A stretch of 64,000 bases of DNA from Methylumidiphilus sp963753955 (GCA_963753955.1 CAVWEM010000005.1:387736-451735), one strand, 5' to 3'. Shown: positions 26,442-36,561, counted from the first letter of the stretch. The notes: generated by a model from the letters alone, not told the origin. Numbers and translations are program-made.

Positions 26442-26918
26442 ATGACAACGCCTGAAAAAAAACTGCTGGGCTGGCGCGAATGGGTGCGCCTTCGGACTTT
26501 GGATTTGCCGCCCATCAAGGCCAAGATCGACACTGGCGCGCGCACTTCCGCGCTGCACGCCTTCAAGTTGGAGCCCTTCCTGCGCGACGGGCGACAATGG
26601 GTGCGTTTCAGCATCCATCCCAGGCAGCGCAACCCCAAGCTGGTTTGCACCTGCGAGGCACCTGTCATTGACCGCCGTTGCGTCACCGACTCCGGTGGCC
26701 ACAGGCAGATGCGCTATGTGATCGAGTCCGAGATCACTTTGGGCGATGAAACCTGGACCATCGAACTGACCCTGACCAGCCGCGAAACCATGCGGTTCCG
26801 GCTGCTGCTGGGGCGCACCGCGTTGTCCGGGCGTTTCCTGATCGACCCGGCCCTGACCTATTGCATAGGCAAACGCCAGCGAAAACCAAAAACGGGGAAG
26901 GTGCCGGGGATACTGTGA
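26442..26918 (+). CDS. RimK-associated retropepsin-like (ATP-dependent zinc protease) family protein
   Basis: 158 residues from MTTPEKKLLGWREWVRL (26442). The motif IKAKIDTGARTSALHA is the aspartic-protease-like signature of the DUF785/RimB family, with RLLLGRTALSGRFLIDP as the second conserved segment. Relatives are often beside rimK or in this LPS neighbourhood. The biochemical role is not settled. Confidence 0.85.
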   Translation: MTTPEKKLLGWREWVRLRTLDLPPIKAKIDTGARTSALHAFKLEPFLRDGRQWVRFSIHPRQRNPKLVCTCEAPVIDRRCVTDSGGHRQMRYVIESEITLGDETWTIELTLTSRETMRFRLLLGRTALSGRFLIDPALTYCIGKRQRKPKTGKVPGIL

Positions 26919-27014
26919 TCGACTTTGATGCAGGAGTTTGTTTTCATAGCATGAAAACCTCCTTTGGTTCGTGGCATAATGCCTGCTTTAATCAATCACT
27001 GCTTCTTCCCGCGC

Positions 27015-27998
27015 ATGACCCCGATCATCGATGACAACAAACTGCGCCGAGACGGCCAGAACGTCGTTCGGATCGAGGCAGAAGCGGTCGCTTCCCTGGC
27101 CGAGCGCATCGACGGCCAGTTCGTGGCGGCATGCAGGCTGATGCTGGGCTGCGCGAGCCGGATCGTCGTGACCGGCATGGGCAAATCGGGCCATATCGGC
27201 GGCAAAATCGCCGCCACCCTGGCCAGCACCGGCAGCCCTGCTTTTTTCGTCCATCCCGGCGAGGCCAGCCATGGCGATTTGGGCATGATCACACCCAAAG
27301 ACGTGGTTCTTGCCCTTTCCAACTCTGGCGAGACGGCGGAATTGCTGACCATCTTGCCCGTCATCAAGCGCTTGGGGTCGGCCTTGGTCACCATGACCGG
27401 CAATCCCGCATCGACCCTGGCGCGTCAGGCCAATGTGCATATCCATATCGCTGTCCGCGAGGAAGCCTGCACACTGGGGCTGGCGCCCACTTCGAGCACC
27501 ACGGCGGCGCTGGTCATGGGCGACGCCCTCGCAGTGGCCTTGCTGGAAGCCCGCGGATTTACCCGCGAGGCGTTTGCGCTATCCCACCCCGGGGGCAACC
27601 TCGGAAGACAGCTGCTGTTGCGCGTTGCCGACATTATGCATAGCGGCGAGGCAGTTCCCGCCGTGGCCGAATCCGCCCTAATCCGTGAGGCGATCCTGGA
27701 AATGACCGCGAAAAAGCTGGGCATGACCGCCGTGGTCGATGGGCAAAACCAGGTTCGGGGCATTTTCACCGATGGCGATTTGCGCCGCCTGCTGGAACGC
27801 GCGGGTGATATCCACTGCACCCCCATCGCCCGGGTGATGACCTTGGGCTGCGCCCGCATCGGACCTGACCGGCTGGCCGCAGAGGCATTGCATGTGATGG
27901 AGGAAAGACGCATCAACGCGCTTTTGGTCGTGGACAAAGGCAACCATCTCATCGGTGCGCTGAACATGCACGACCTGTTGCGCGCCGGCGTAATCTGA
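27015..27998 (+). CDS. kdsD: Arabinose-5-phosphate isomerase
   Basis: Interconverts ribulose-5-P and arabinose-5-P, the first step to Kdo. 327 residues from MTPIIDDNKLRRDGQNV. An SIS domain (residues about 30-180, VVTGMGKSGHIGGKIAATLA, THPGEASHGDLGM-like) is followed by two CBS domains (VADIMHSGEAVPAV, MEERRINALLVVD). I chose this Met because the upstream extension from 26964 is not conserved. It is the first gene of the kds-lpt-rpoN cluster. Confidence 0.95.
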   Translation: MTPIIDDNKLRRDGQNVVRIEAEAVASLAERIDGQFVAACRLMLGCASRIVVTGMGKSGHIGGKIAATLASTGSPAFFVHPGEASHGDLGMITPKDVVLALSNSGETAELLTILPVIKRLGSALVTMTGNPASTLARQANVHIHIAVREEACTLGLAPTSSTTAALVMGDALAVALLEARGFTREAFALSHPGGNLGRQLLLRVADIMHSGEAVPAVAESALIREAILEMTAKKLGMTAVVDGQNQVRGIFTDGDLRRLLERAGDIHCTPIARVMTLGCARIGPDRLAAEALHVMEERRINALLVVDKGNHLIGALNMHDLLRAGVI

Positions 27999-28017
27999 GG
28001 ACGATTAAGGAGCAACC

Positions 28018-28539
28018 ATGGCCGATATTCGGGAAAGGGCAGCGAAAATCAAGCTGGTGATTTTCGACGTGGACGGTGTGCTGACCGACGGCAGGCTGTA
28101 TTTTGACGAGCAGGGCGGCGAATTCAAGTCATTCCATTCCCGCGACGGACTGGGTATCAACCTGTTGCGGCAAACCGGCGTCGAAGTCGCCGTGATTTCA
28201 GGCAGGATGTCCAAATCAGTGAACTACCGGATGCAAAGCCTGGGGATAGAACGGGTGTTCCAAGGGCAAAAAAACAAGTTATTACCCTATGACAAGCTAC
28301 GCGAAGAACTGCAACTCTTGCCCGAACAAATCGCCCATGTCGGCGACGATTTGATCGACTTGCCCTTGTTGCGCCGGGTCGGATTGGCAGTCGCCGTGGC
28401 TGACGCCCATCCGTCCATCCTCCCCTTCGCGCACTGGCGCACCGAAAGGCCAGGCGGGGCCGGGGCGGCGCGGGAAGTGTGCGATCTCATCATGGATGCC
28501 CAAGGCAACCTGCGGCGCATCGTCGAAGGCCACTATTGA
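28018..28539 (+). CDS. kdsC: 3-deoxy-D-manno-octulosonate 8-phosphate phosphatase
   Basis: HAD-family enzyme that removes phosphate from Kdo-8-P. 173 residues with the HAD nucleophile motif VIFDVDGVLTDGRLYFDEQG, then SRDGLGINLLRQTG, ISGRMSKSV and HVGDDLIDLPLLRRVG. An SD-like AAGGAG precedes the ATG at 28018. It overlaps no neighbour; lptC starts 5 nt after its stop. Confidence 0.96.
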   Translation: MADIRERAAKIKLVIFDVDGVLTDGRLYFDEQGGEFKSFHSRDGLGINLLRQTGVEVAVISGRMSKSVNYRMQSLGIERVFQGQKNKLLPYDKLREELQLLPEQIAHVGDDLIDLPLLRRVGLAVAVADAHPSILPFAHWRTERPGGAGAAREVCDLIMDAQGNLRRIVEGHY

Positions 28540-28544
28540 TTGCC

Positions 28545-29111
28545 ATGCCAAATCCACGGAACTTCACCCTCCCACTGATACTGATCCTGCTCGCCGGCGG
28601 TTCTTGGTGGCTCGCGGAAACCCTCGCGCCGAGCGCCGAGACCGGGTTGAAAACAGACAATAGCCAGATCGATTATTACTCCAAGGACATCCATCGCACC
28701 GTGCTGACCCCGGAAGGCACCGTCAAAGAAGTGTTGTTTGCCGAACTCATGACCCATTACAAGGACGATGACCGGACAGAAATGGACAAGCCAGTGATGA
28801 CTCTGCACAAGAAAGACGGAGAACCCTGGATCATCCATTCCGAAACAGGAACCTCCATGGCCGCTGGCAAAGCCGTGTTGCTCCACGGCAAGGTGCTGAT
28901 CACGCGCAAAGACAAAAATGGCGACGAAATGAAGATCTACACCTCGAATGTCAAATACACTCCTGACCAAGACTACGCTGAAACTGCCGAACATGTGCTG
29001 ATGCTCAGCAAGGACGATACGACCGACGGAACCGGTGCCCAGGTCTACTTTGAGCCGGTGCTTAAGATCAACCTTCTTGCCGACGTGCGGAGGAAGCATG
29101 AAACGCATTAA
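28545..29111 (+). CDS. lptC: LPS export protein LptC
   Basis: 188 residues from MPNPRNFTLPLILILLAGGS. A single N-terminal membrane anchor is followed by the periplasmic beta-jellyroll (DYYSKDIHRTVLTPEGTVKE, AGKAVLLHGKVLITR). It bridges the LptBFG transporter to LptA. Its end overlaps the lptA start by 14 nt. Confidence 0.92.
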   Translation: MPNPRNFTLPLILILLAGGSWWLAETLAPSAETGLKTDNSQIDYYSKDIHRTVLTPEGTVKEVLFAELMTHYKDDDRTEMDKPVMTLHKKDGEPWIIHSETGTSMAAGKAVLLHGKVLITRKDKNGDEMKIYTSNVKYTPDQDYAETAEHVLMLSKDDTTDGTGAQVYFEPVLKINLLADVRRKHETH

Positions 29112-29625
29112 TCAAGCCTTGCTATGCGGCCTGCTGGCGATGGCCGGAGCTTTCCCCGCCTTGGCGCTGGACTCCGATTCCAAACAGCCAATGTATATCG
29201 AGGCCGACTCGGCGATCTACGACGAAGGCAAGGGGCAGACCGTCTACAACGGGAATGTGCGTTTCACCCAAGGCAGCATCGAATCCCTGTCCGACAAAAT
29301 GGTCGTCTACCAGAAGGACGGCAAGACGGAGAGGATAGAGACCTTCGGCAAGCCTGCCCGCGTCAAACAGACGCCTGAACCCAACAAGCCGCCTTGGCGT
29401 GGACTAGGGCTGCGGACTGAGTATTTCCCGGACACCGGCATTTTGATCCTGCATGACAAAGCCATGGCCTGGCAGGGCGAAAAGCCCGAAACCAGCGACC
29501 AAGTCACCAGCGAGCGCATCGAATACGACAGCCATAATTCGGTGATGAAGGCAGGCTTGCCTCCCGGCAAGGGCGACCGGGTCCATGTGACGCTGCAACC
29601 GGAAAAAGACGAGGCGCCGAAGTAA
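29098..29625 (+). CDS. lptA: LPS transport periplasmic protein LptA
   Basis: 175 residues from MKRINQALLCGLLAMAGAFP. Signal peptide cleavage near ALA-LDS. OstA-like fold with SKQPMYIEADSAIYDEGKG and TVYNGNVRFTQGSIESLSDK. It carries LPS across the periplasm. Overlap with lptC and a 6-nt gap to lptB indicate one operon. Confidence 0.94.
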   Translation: MKRINQALLCGLLAMAGAFPALALDSDSKQPMYIEADSAIYDEGKGQTVYNGNVRFTQGSIESLSDKMVVYQKDGKTERIETFGKPARVKQTPEPNKPPWRGLGLRTEYFPDTGILILHDKAMAWQGEKPETSDQVTSERIEYDSHNSVMKAGLPPGKGDRVHVTLQPEKDEAPK

Positions 29626-29631
29626 AGCATC

Positions 29632-30358
29632 ATGACCCTTTTGACCACCACCGGCCTGAATAAGACCTACAACAAACGCCGTGTCGTCGATGACGTTTCA
29701 ATCCGCATGGAGAGCGGGGAAATCGTCGGGCTGCTCGGCCCGAACGGCGCAGGCAAAACTACCAGCTTCTATATGATCGTCGGACTCATCAAGCCTGACG
29801 CCGGGGCTATTTTCCTTGACGAGCGCCCCATCACCCATCTGCCCATGCATGCGCGGGCGCGGCTGGGCGTGGGCTACCTGCCCCAGGAACCATCGATCTT
29901 CAGGAAGCTGACTGTCTCCGACAATCTGCGCGCCGTGCTGGAATTGCGCGAGGATTCTGAGCAGTGGCCAGATCGAGCTGCGCATCGAAGAGTTGCTGGA
30001 TGAGTTCAGTATCTCCCATCTGCGCCAGCAGCCCGCCATCGGCCTGTCCGGCGGCGAACGGCGGCGGGTGGAAATCGCCCGCGCCTTGGCCTGCGAACCC
30101 CGCTTCATGTTGCTCGACGAACCCTTTGCCGGCGTCGATCCGCTGTCCATCATCGATATTCAGAAAATCATCGACCACCTGCGTCAGCGCGGCATCGGCA
30201 TCCTCATCACCGAACACAACGTGAGGGAAACCTTGGGGATTTGCGACCGTGTCTATATCTTGAATGGGGGCAAAGTCATCGCCGAGGGAGACTCTACGGA
30301 AATCGTTGCCAACCCTGAAGTCAGAAAGGTTTATCTGGGGGAGAATTTTTCCCATTGA
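29632..30358 (+). CDS. lptB: LPS export ATP-binding protein LptB (apparent frameshift)
   Basis: ABC ATPase of the LPS exporter. The first frame has Walker A GLLGPNGAGKTTSFYMIVG and the Q-loop YLPQEPSIF, but derails at ELREDSEQWP. One extra T near 29957 explains it. The second frame continues SSGQIELRIEELLDE with the signature LSGGERRRVEIARAL, Walker B FMLLDEPFAGVDP and the H-loop ITEHNV. The full product is about 241 residues. Because lptB is normally essential, a sequence error is a serious possibility. Confidence 0.9.
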
Positions 30359-30450
30359 ACGCGGAAACCATCCACATCTCTAATGAAGCAAGTAGAATGT
30401 TCAGCAAAAGCAGGATCATCCGTTTTGTTACATCTTTGGCTTAAGAGCCC

Positions 30451-31912
30451 ATGAAACAAACCCTTCAATTGCGGCTCGGTCAACAACTGACCATGACCCC
30501 CCAGTTGCAGCAGGCCATCAAGCTACTGCAAATGTCCACGCTCGACCTCCAGCAGGAAATCCAGCAGGCGCTCGACTCCAATATGATGCTGGAGGTGGCC
30601 GAGGAGGAAAACCTCGGCCAAGAAGGCTCCGAATTGGTCGAATCCACGAGTGTCCGGGAAACCGAATTTGCGGAAATCCCCAACTTGGACGAAAAGTCGG
30701 ATATCCCGCAAGAACTCCCAGGCGACAGTTCCTGGGAAGACGTGTATGACACCATCCAGTCATACACCAGCCCGTCCCATGACGACGAGGGGGACGACTA
30801 CCTGTTTCAGCGGGCACCCTCGCAAAGCCTGCAGGATCATTTGCAGTGGCAGTTGGAAATGTCGACCTTCAGTGAGCAAGACTACGCCATCGCCACCGCC
30901 ATCATCGACTCGGTGAACGATGACGGCTACCTGACCGGAACCCTGGAGGAAATCCACCAAGGCTTGCGGGAGCAAATCGCAGAATCTGGATCTCGACGAA
31001 GTCCAGGCGGTCTTGCACCGTGTGCAAAATTTCGATCCCGTGGGCGTGGCCGCGCTCGACCTTGCCGATTGCCTGGCCCTGCAACTCAAGCAAATGCCCA
31101 ACGGCACGCCCTGGAAGGCCAAAGCCTTGGAGTTGGTGCGGCATCATTTGGAAGCCTTAGCCAAGCGGGATATGGTCAAGCTCAGGCGGGCTTTGGAGCT
31201 GGAGGACGAGGAGATCAACCAGGTCATCAGCCTGATCCGCAGCCTCGAACCGAAACCGGGAAGGCGCATTGCCACCACGGAACACCAGTACATCATCCCG
31301 GATGTGTTGGTGACCCGCTCCGGCAGCCATTGGGTGGTCTTGCTGAACCCGGAGATCGCCCCAAAATTGCGCGTCAACCCGTTTTATTCCAACATGATCA
31401 AACGCGCCGACCATAGCGCGGACAACACCACCATGAAAAACCATCTGCAGGAGGCCCGCTGGTTCATCAAGAGCCTGCAAAGCCGCAACGAGACCCTGCT
31501 CAAGGTGGCGAAATCCATCGTCGAGCAACAGAAGGACTTCCTCGAATTCGGCGAAAAAGCCATGAAGCCTCTGGTGTTAAGGGACATCGCCGAAGTGGTC
31601 GGGATGCATGAATCCACCATTTCCCGCGTCACCACGCAGAAATACATGCACACCCCCAATGGCATATTTGAGTTCAAATACTTTTTCTCCAGCCATGTGT
31701 CCACCGATTCCGGGGGCGAGTGTTCGGCCACGGCGATCAAAGCCCTGCTGAAGGAGATCATCGAACTGGAAGATGCCGCCAAACCCTTGAGTGACCATGC
31801 CATCTCCGACCTTCTCAAGGCCAAGGGCATCAACGTGGCCCGAAGGACTGTGGCGAAATACCGCGAAGCCCTGTCCATAGCGTCATCCAACGAACGGAAA
31901 CGGATTTTCTAA
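30451..31912 (+). CDS. rpoN: RNA polymerase sigma-54 factor (apparent frameshift)
   Basis: Starts MKQTLQLRLGQQLTMTPQLQ, the Gln-rich region I, followed by an acidic region II. The frame breaks near 30977: one extra base turns SQNLDLDEVQAVLHRVQNFD out of frame. From there the second frame carries the core-binding region and the C-terminal HTH and RpoN box (NVARRTVAKYREALSIASS, the ARRTVAKYRE signature). Total about 486 residues. hpf follows 41 nt later. Confidence 0.93.
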
Positions 31913-31953
31913 ACAAATCTAACGGCCCATCATCAACCCATCAGGAAACCGCC

Positions 31954-32247
31954 ATGCAAACCACCATCACCGGCCACCATATTGAAGTGACTGACTCGCT
32001 GCGCAACTATGTCAATGGGAAATTCCAAAAGTTCGAGCGCCACTTCGATCAAGTCATCGACACCCATGTAATCCTGTCCGTCGAAAAACTGGTGCAGAAA
32101 GCCGAAGCGACCGTCCACGTCAACGGAGCCAATCTATTCGCCGAGGAGTCACAGCCAGACCTCTACGCCGCCATCGACGGGCTGGTTGACAAACTGGACA
32201 GGCAGATCATCAAACACAAGGAAAAACTGAACGGCCATACCCGCTAG
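31954..32247 (+). CDS. hpf: Ribosome hibernation promoting factor (short HPF)
   Basis: 97 residues: MQTTITGHHIEVTDSLRNYV, with FERHFDQVIDTHVILSVEKL and DLYAAIDGLVDKLDRQI. Short-type HPF that promotes 100S ribosome dimers in stationary phase. It is in the usual place after rpoN. The common next gene ptsN is not found before rapZ. Confidence 0.94.
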   Translation: MQTTITGHHIEVTDSLRNYVNGKFQKFERHFDQVIDTHVILSVEKLVQKAEATVHVNGANLFAEESQPDLYAAIDGLVDKLDRQIIKHKEKLNGHTR

Positions 32248-32260
32248 TGTCTGCGTATCA

Positions 32261-32296
32261 ACTTCCCTCTCCCCGCGGGAGAGGGTTATAGGGCTT
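32261..32296. repeat. REP-like palindrome between hpf and rapZ
   Basis: CTTCCCTCTCCCCGCGGGAGAGGG is a nearly perfect hairpin occupying the place where ptsN usually lies. It may bring an RBS close to the rapZ start. Confidence 0.7.
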
Positions 32297-32297
32297 T

Positions 32298-33156
32298 ATG
32301 AAACTGGTCATCGTCAGCGGCCTGTCCGGCTCGGGAAAAAGCATCGCCCTGGAGACATTGGAAGATTGCGGTTTCTACTGCATCGACAATCTTCCTGTGG
32401 CCCTACTTGACGCCTTCGTCCACCAGGCGATGGTCGCCCACCAGAAAATTTACCGGAAAACCGCCCTAGGGATAGACGCCCGCAACCAAAGCGAAACCCT
32501 CAGCCAGTTTCCCGCCACCCTGGAACTGATCGGCAAGTTGGGGATAGCCATCGAAGTGCTGTACCTCCAGGCGGAACCGGCCACCTTGCTGAAACGTTTC
32601 AGCGAAACCCGGCGCAAGCATCCCCTGACCGACACGGCCCACTCGCTGTCCGAGGCCATCGAGCTGGAGCGTAAACTTTTGGAGCCTGTGGCGCGGGAAG
32701 CCGATTTGGTGATCGACACAACCCACACCAATGTCCACCAATTGCGCGAGTTGATCCACAACCGGGTGGATGCCAATGTCAACCGAATGATGTCGCTGTT
32801 TTTCCAATCCTTTGGCTTCAAGAACGGCATCCCCCTGGACACTGACTTTGTCTTCGACGCACGCTGCCTACCCAATCCGCACTGGGAACCGGCGTTACGC
32901 AGCAAGACCGGGAAAGACGCGGAAGTCTGCGCGTTTTTGCGGCAAAGCCCACAGGTGCACAGCTACCTCAACGACATCACCAGCTTTCTGGATGCTTGGA
33001 TCCCGTGCTTTGACGCCGAAAACCGCAGTTACCTGACCATCTCGGTAGGATGCACGGGCTGGCGATCACCGTTCGGTTTTCTTGATTGAGGAACTGGCAT
33101 ACCACTACCGCGACAGCCCCTACAATATCCTGGTCCGGCACCGCGAATTGCCCTGA
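32298..33156 (+). CDS. rapZ: RNase adapter protein RapZ (apparent C-terminal frameshift)
   Basis: Walker A VSGLSGSGKSIALETLEDCG, the family text FYCIDNLPVALLDAF and FGFKNGIPLDTDFVFDARCL. The frame leaves the family after ISVGCTG. One extra T near 33062 restores GDHRSVFLIEELAYHY and ends VRHRELP at 33156, about 285 residues. In enterobacteria RapZ controls GlmS through small RNAs; elsewhere only nucleotide binding is sure. Confidence 0.92.
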
Positions 33157-33184
33157 ATTCGGCGGAACGTTCGCCAGGCATGGA

Positions 33185-34231
33185 TCAGAATATCCTCAAC
33201 ACCTTCGCACCGCGCACCCTGCGGGTTTTCAACTCGACCAAGGCGCGGTTGGCATCTTCCAACGCAAACTCCTCGACCTCCGGGCATAGCGGTATCTCGG
33301 CTGCCAGCGCCAGGAACTCGCGCACATCGGCCCGGCTGACATTGGCGACGCTCTTGATCTCCTTCTCCATCCACAGATGGGCTGGATAGTCCAAGCGCAA
33401 CAGCGAGGCTTTGCCCGCCTCCTCCTTGCGGATGGCGTTGACCACCAGCCTACCGCCCGGACGCAGGTTTTTCAAAGACTCGACCAGGCTATTCCACACC
33501 GGCGTCGTGTCGATGATGCTGTCCAGCTTTTCCGGCGAAAACGCCTCCGGCCCGCCTGCCCACGCCGCGCCCAATTCCAAGGCAAAAGCACGCTCCTCCC
33601 CGCTGCGGGCGAAGACGAATGTTTTCACACTGGGGAAGCGATGTCTGACCATCTTCAACACCAAGTGCGCCGACGCGCCGAAGCCCATCAGCCCCAGCCG
33701 CTGCCCGTCTTCCAAGCCGGCCAGCCGCAACGAACGGTAGCCAATGGCCCCGGCGCACAGCAAGGGCGCGGCCTCGGCGTCGGAAAACGCAGCCGGCATG
33801 GTATAAGCGAAAGCCGCCGGCACCGTCATATATTCGGCATAGCCTCCGTTGGCATCGCGCCCCGTCGCCTTGAATTCCGGGCAAAGATTTTCGTTGCCTT
33901 CCAGGCAATGGATGCAATGTCCGCAAGTGGAATGAATCCAGGCCACGCCCACACGCTCGCCCACCGCAAACCCTTCAGCCCACTGCCCCAGCACCTCAAC
34001 CCGTCCGACCACCTGATGGCCTAAAACCATAGGCAAACACTCCGGCGGAGTCCGCCCTTCGATTTCGTCCAATTCGGTGTGGCAAACCCCGCAAACCGAA
34101 ACCTTAATCAGTATTTCGCCTTCCGCCGGGATAGGTTTTGGCAGTTCGGCCCATGACAAAGGCGTGGCGCAAGCCTCAAGATTGACGATATGCTTCAATA
34201 CCATGGCTTTCATGGGAAAGCTTCTGTCCAA
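33185..34231 (-). CDS. Zinc-dependent alcohol dehydrogenase family protein
   Basis: 348 residues (from MDRSFPMKAM; MKAMVLKHIV at 34213 is an alternative start). Catalytic zinc ligands are in VCGVCHTELDEIEG and GHQVVG. The structural zinc cysteines are CGHCIHCLEGNENLC. The cofactor region is LGLMGFGASAHLVLKM. The pattern is close to AdhP-like medium-chain dehydrogenases. Convergent with rapZ. Substrate not assignable. Confidence 0.88.
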   Translation of the reverse strand: MDRSFPMKAMVLKHIVNLEACATPLSWAELPKPIPAEGEILIKVSVCGVCHTELDEIEGRTPPECLPMVLGHQVVGRVEVLGQWAEGFAVGERVGVAWIHSTCGHCIHCLEGNENLCPEFKATGRDANGGYAEYMTVPAAFAYTMPAAFSDAEAAPLLCAGAIGYRSLRLAGLEDGQRLGLMGFGASAHLVLKMVRHRFPSVKTFVFARSGEERAFALELGAAWAGGPEAFSPEKLDSIIDTTPVWNSLVESLKNLRPGGRLVVNAIRKEEAGKASLLRLDYPAHLWMEKEIKSVANVSRADVREFLALAAEIPLCPEVEEFALEDANRALVELKTRRVRGAKVLRIF

Positions 34232-34262
34232 TACAGATCAGATTGAAAACCCGGTTAGGCCA

Positions 34263-35744
34263 TCAATAAGCCACATAAGATCCGATGGCACCAACGGCTG
34301 TGCGGTTTTCGATGGCGGTGAAGACGGATCGGCCATAGAAAAAAGGCAAGCCCCAATCGAAAGAGCCATTCGGAGAGGAATAGTAAGCAAGGTTGCTGAA
34401 AGCTGTCAAATTGGGATTGTTGAACAGGTATTCAATGTTGGCGACGCTGAAAACCACCGAACCGGAAATGTCGTTTTGTCCTAGGTTGCTTGCGGTGAGT
34501 GCCAAAGGTTGCGCAGGGCAATAGCTGCCGTCGGGGCAGACAGTAATGTTCCTATCATAAAAGAACAATGCGCTAGAACCGCTATCGACAAAACTGCCGG
34601 ACAGAGACTGCCCATTGAAGGATGTCGTCAAGGTGCCATAGGTGGGATCCAAAGTGAAAATCTTGGCGCTTTCAAGATGGTTATTATTTTCGGTGCCGAT
34701 GCCGAATATCAACGAACCTGCGACATTGGACGCACCCTGCGCAGGCACGGCGGGTAGCTGGATGACTGTGCCATTATTATCCTTGGGGAAGAAGGCCACC
34801 GGGTTGGGAACCTGCTGGGAAAGGGGGGCCGCTATGGCTTGGCAACTGGTTCCTGAACAGGAATAATAGGCACCCGGAACCACCTGGTTCGCACAAAAGG
34901 TACCGCAGTCATAAACAAAGTTACTTATGCCGAGAATCCCGTTCGCTCCGAAGGTATCCACCGTGTTTTCTGATGGACCGCTGCTAGAGCAAGCGCGCGT
35001 CACCGGATAAGCATTGTCACCGATGATCTGGATCGGAATATTACTGGCGACCTCTCCGGCTATTTTCACATCCGCCAGTTTCACCGTACCCCAGTTGTAG
35101 CCATCCATATATTGCATACACTCAACGACATTATTTTTTGCATTGGTCACGGCAGTCAGGTTCAGGCTGGCCACCTGCGGCGATGATATGACACGGAAGC
35201 CGCTGGATCCCGTATCCACCTGGATGTGGTCAAAGGTCTGGCAATTATTGGTTCCGCTCTGGCAGACGGTCACTGACGTGAATGCGACATTGTTGGTGCC
35301 CAAAGGCTGGCCTTGGAAAATCGGGCCTGCGTCCACCAACAGGGGGGCGACATTGGGCGCGGCTCCTCCCGAATTGCCACAACCGGTGCAACTTCCCACG
35401 CTGATGACCTGGAATGTCTTGCCGAGTTGGACGGTGACATTTTTATAATTTTGGCTACCGACAACACTGACGAACGGTATGGCCAACGCGTTATCAACAG
35501 GATCATAGTTGTCGATGGTTGCCACTGATCCCACACCTGAGTTGCCTAGTGCGAGATAGGTGGTCACCTGAAAATCAGTGCCTAGCTTGACAACAACATT
35601 GGAATAGGTTGCCGATCCGAACTGAACCGTGGGGATGGTCAGGATGTTCGAAGCAGCGTTGTAGGTATCCGCATGAAGTCCCATGCTAGATGCCGCCAAG
35701 GCCATCAAGGCGAAAACGGTAATAATTCTTTTCATGTTGGTCAT
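34263..35744 (-). CDS. DUF3443-family secreted protein
   Basis: 493 residues with a signal peptide (MKRIITVFALMALAASSMGL, 35732). DUF3443 features are VDAGPIFQGQ, NVAFTSVTVCQSG and the aspartic-protease-like HIQVDTGSSGFRVIS. A second DSG (GSFVDSGSSALFFYD) lies late in the sequence, so the pair resembles the two halves of a pepsin-like fold. Two N-terminal repeats (LTIPTVQFGSATYSNVVVKL, LAIPFVSVVGSQNYKNVTVQ) are extra. It probably forms an operon with the DUF2844 gene upstream. Confidence 0.85.
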   Translation of the reverse strand: MTNMKRIITVFALMALAASSMGLHADTYNAASNILTIPTVQFGSATYSNVVVKLGTDFQVTTYLALGNSGVGSVATIDNYDPVDNALAIPFVSVVGSQNYKNVTVQLGKTFQVISVGSCTGCGNSGGAAPNVAPLLVDAGPIFQGQPLGTNNVAFTSVTVCQSGTNNCQTFDHIQVDTGSSGFRVISSPQVASLNLTAVTNAKNNVVECMQYMDGYNWGTVKLADVKIAGEVASNIPIQIIGDNAYPVTRACSSSGPSENTVDTFGANGILGISNFVYDCGTFCANQVVPGAYYSCSGTSCQAIAAPLSQQVPNPVAFFPKDNNGTVIQLPAVPAQGASNVAGSLIFGIGTENNNHLESAKIFTLDPTYGTLTTSFNGQSLSGSFVDSGSSALFFYDRNITVCPDGSYCPAQPLALTASNLGQNDISGSVVFSVANIEYLFNNPNLTAFSNLAYYSSPNGSFDWGLPFFYGRSVFTAIENRTAVGAIGSYVAY

Positions 35745-35759
35745 TCCAGATTGGCTGAT

Positions 35760-36230
35760 CTATCGCAGATCTTCTTCGGCGACGCCCGCTGGCAATTCAC
35801 CGGGCAAGTAAGCGACTCCGGAAAATGCGCGCATGTGCCCGCCCGCATGGATCACCAAATCAGTGTCCCTGAGTGACACGGGATGGCGGCCTGGCTGGGA
35901 TTTGTTGGCCGCCGCAGCGACATAGCGTTCGAAATGCGTTCCCAACAGTTGGCGCAGATCTGGCTTTAACGGGCCTTTCCAGGCAACCGCGAAAACTTTG
36001 CGGGTCGGTGCCACGAACTCCCGGACTACGGTGCCAGATGCCAAGGTGTATTCATTCACCGTATATTTGCCCTGAGTCACCGCCCGAATCGTGCTGCCTA
36101 GCCGGGTCTGTTTCGCTGAATCGGGCAAAAAATCCTCGCCCAAGGTCGCTTGCGCGGGAAATGCAAGGATTGAAGCGCTGGCCCAAGCCAACGTGCAGAT
36201 CAAAAAACGGAAGGTTTTCATTGCTGGCAA
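35760..36230 (-). CDS. DUF2844-family secreted protein
   Basis: About 153 residues from MKTFRFLICTLAWASASILA, signal peptide ending AQA-TLG. Family segments are NEYTLASGTVVREFVAP, VFAVAWKGPLKPDLRQLLG and HFERYV. In Burkholderiales, DUF2844 and DUF3443 genes sit side by side, as here (15-nt gap). Function unknown. Confidence 0.85.
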   Translation of the reverse strand: MPAMKTFRFLICTLAWASASILAFPAQATLGEDFLPDSAKQTRLGSTIRAVTQGKYTVNEYTLASGTVVREFVAPTRKVFAVAWKGPLKPDLRQLLGTHFERYVAAAANKSQPGRHPVSLRDTDLVIHAGGHMRAFSGVAYLPGELPAGVAEEDLR

Positions 36231-36561
36231 TGTCCTCTAAAATAACAAGGCTGTCGTATGCGCTAAACTACGCCAAAGTAATGCCGCATTCCCGGCGTCG
36301 GATCAGGCTGGCCCAAAAACTTGGGCCAAAGCCCATGCCCAAGAACCATCAAGCTTATCCTGACAATGGAAATGATTAAACAGCATGATTGTATCGGGGA
36401 TGTTTCAGCAATGGGGTTTTTTGTAGCCGGGTTGTTTTGCCAACTCTTTTCTTTCCGGGTATTTACGAATTAGGCTGATGGTTGGCATTTTGTTCTTTCC
36501 AAAATGGCAAGTACGATAAAACTATACCAATCCTGTTTCATAAATATACCGGACACAAGCG
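36231..36561. other. Intergenic region left of IS1 copy 5
   Basis: 330 bp without a recognisable gene. It probably holds the promoter for the DUF2844-DUF3443 pair on its left side. Confidence 0.4.
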
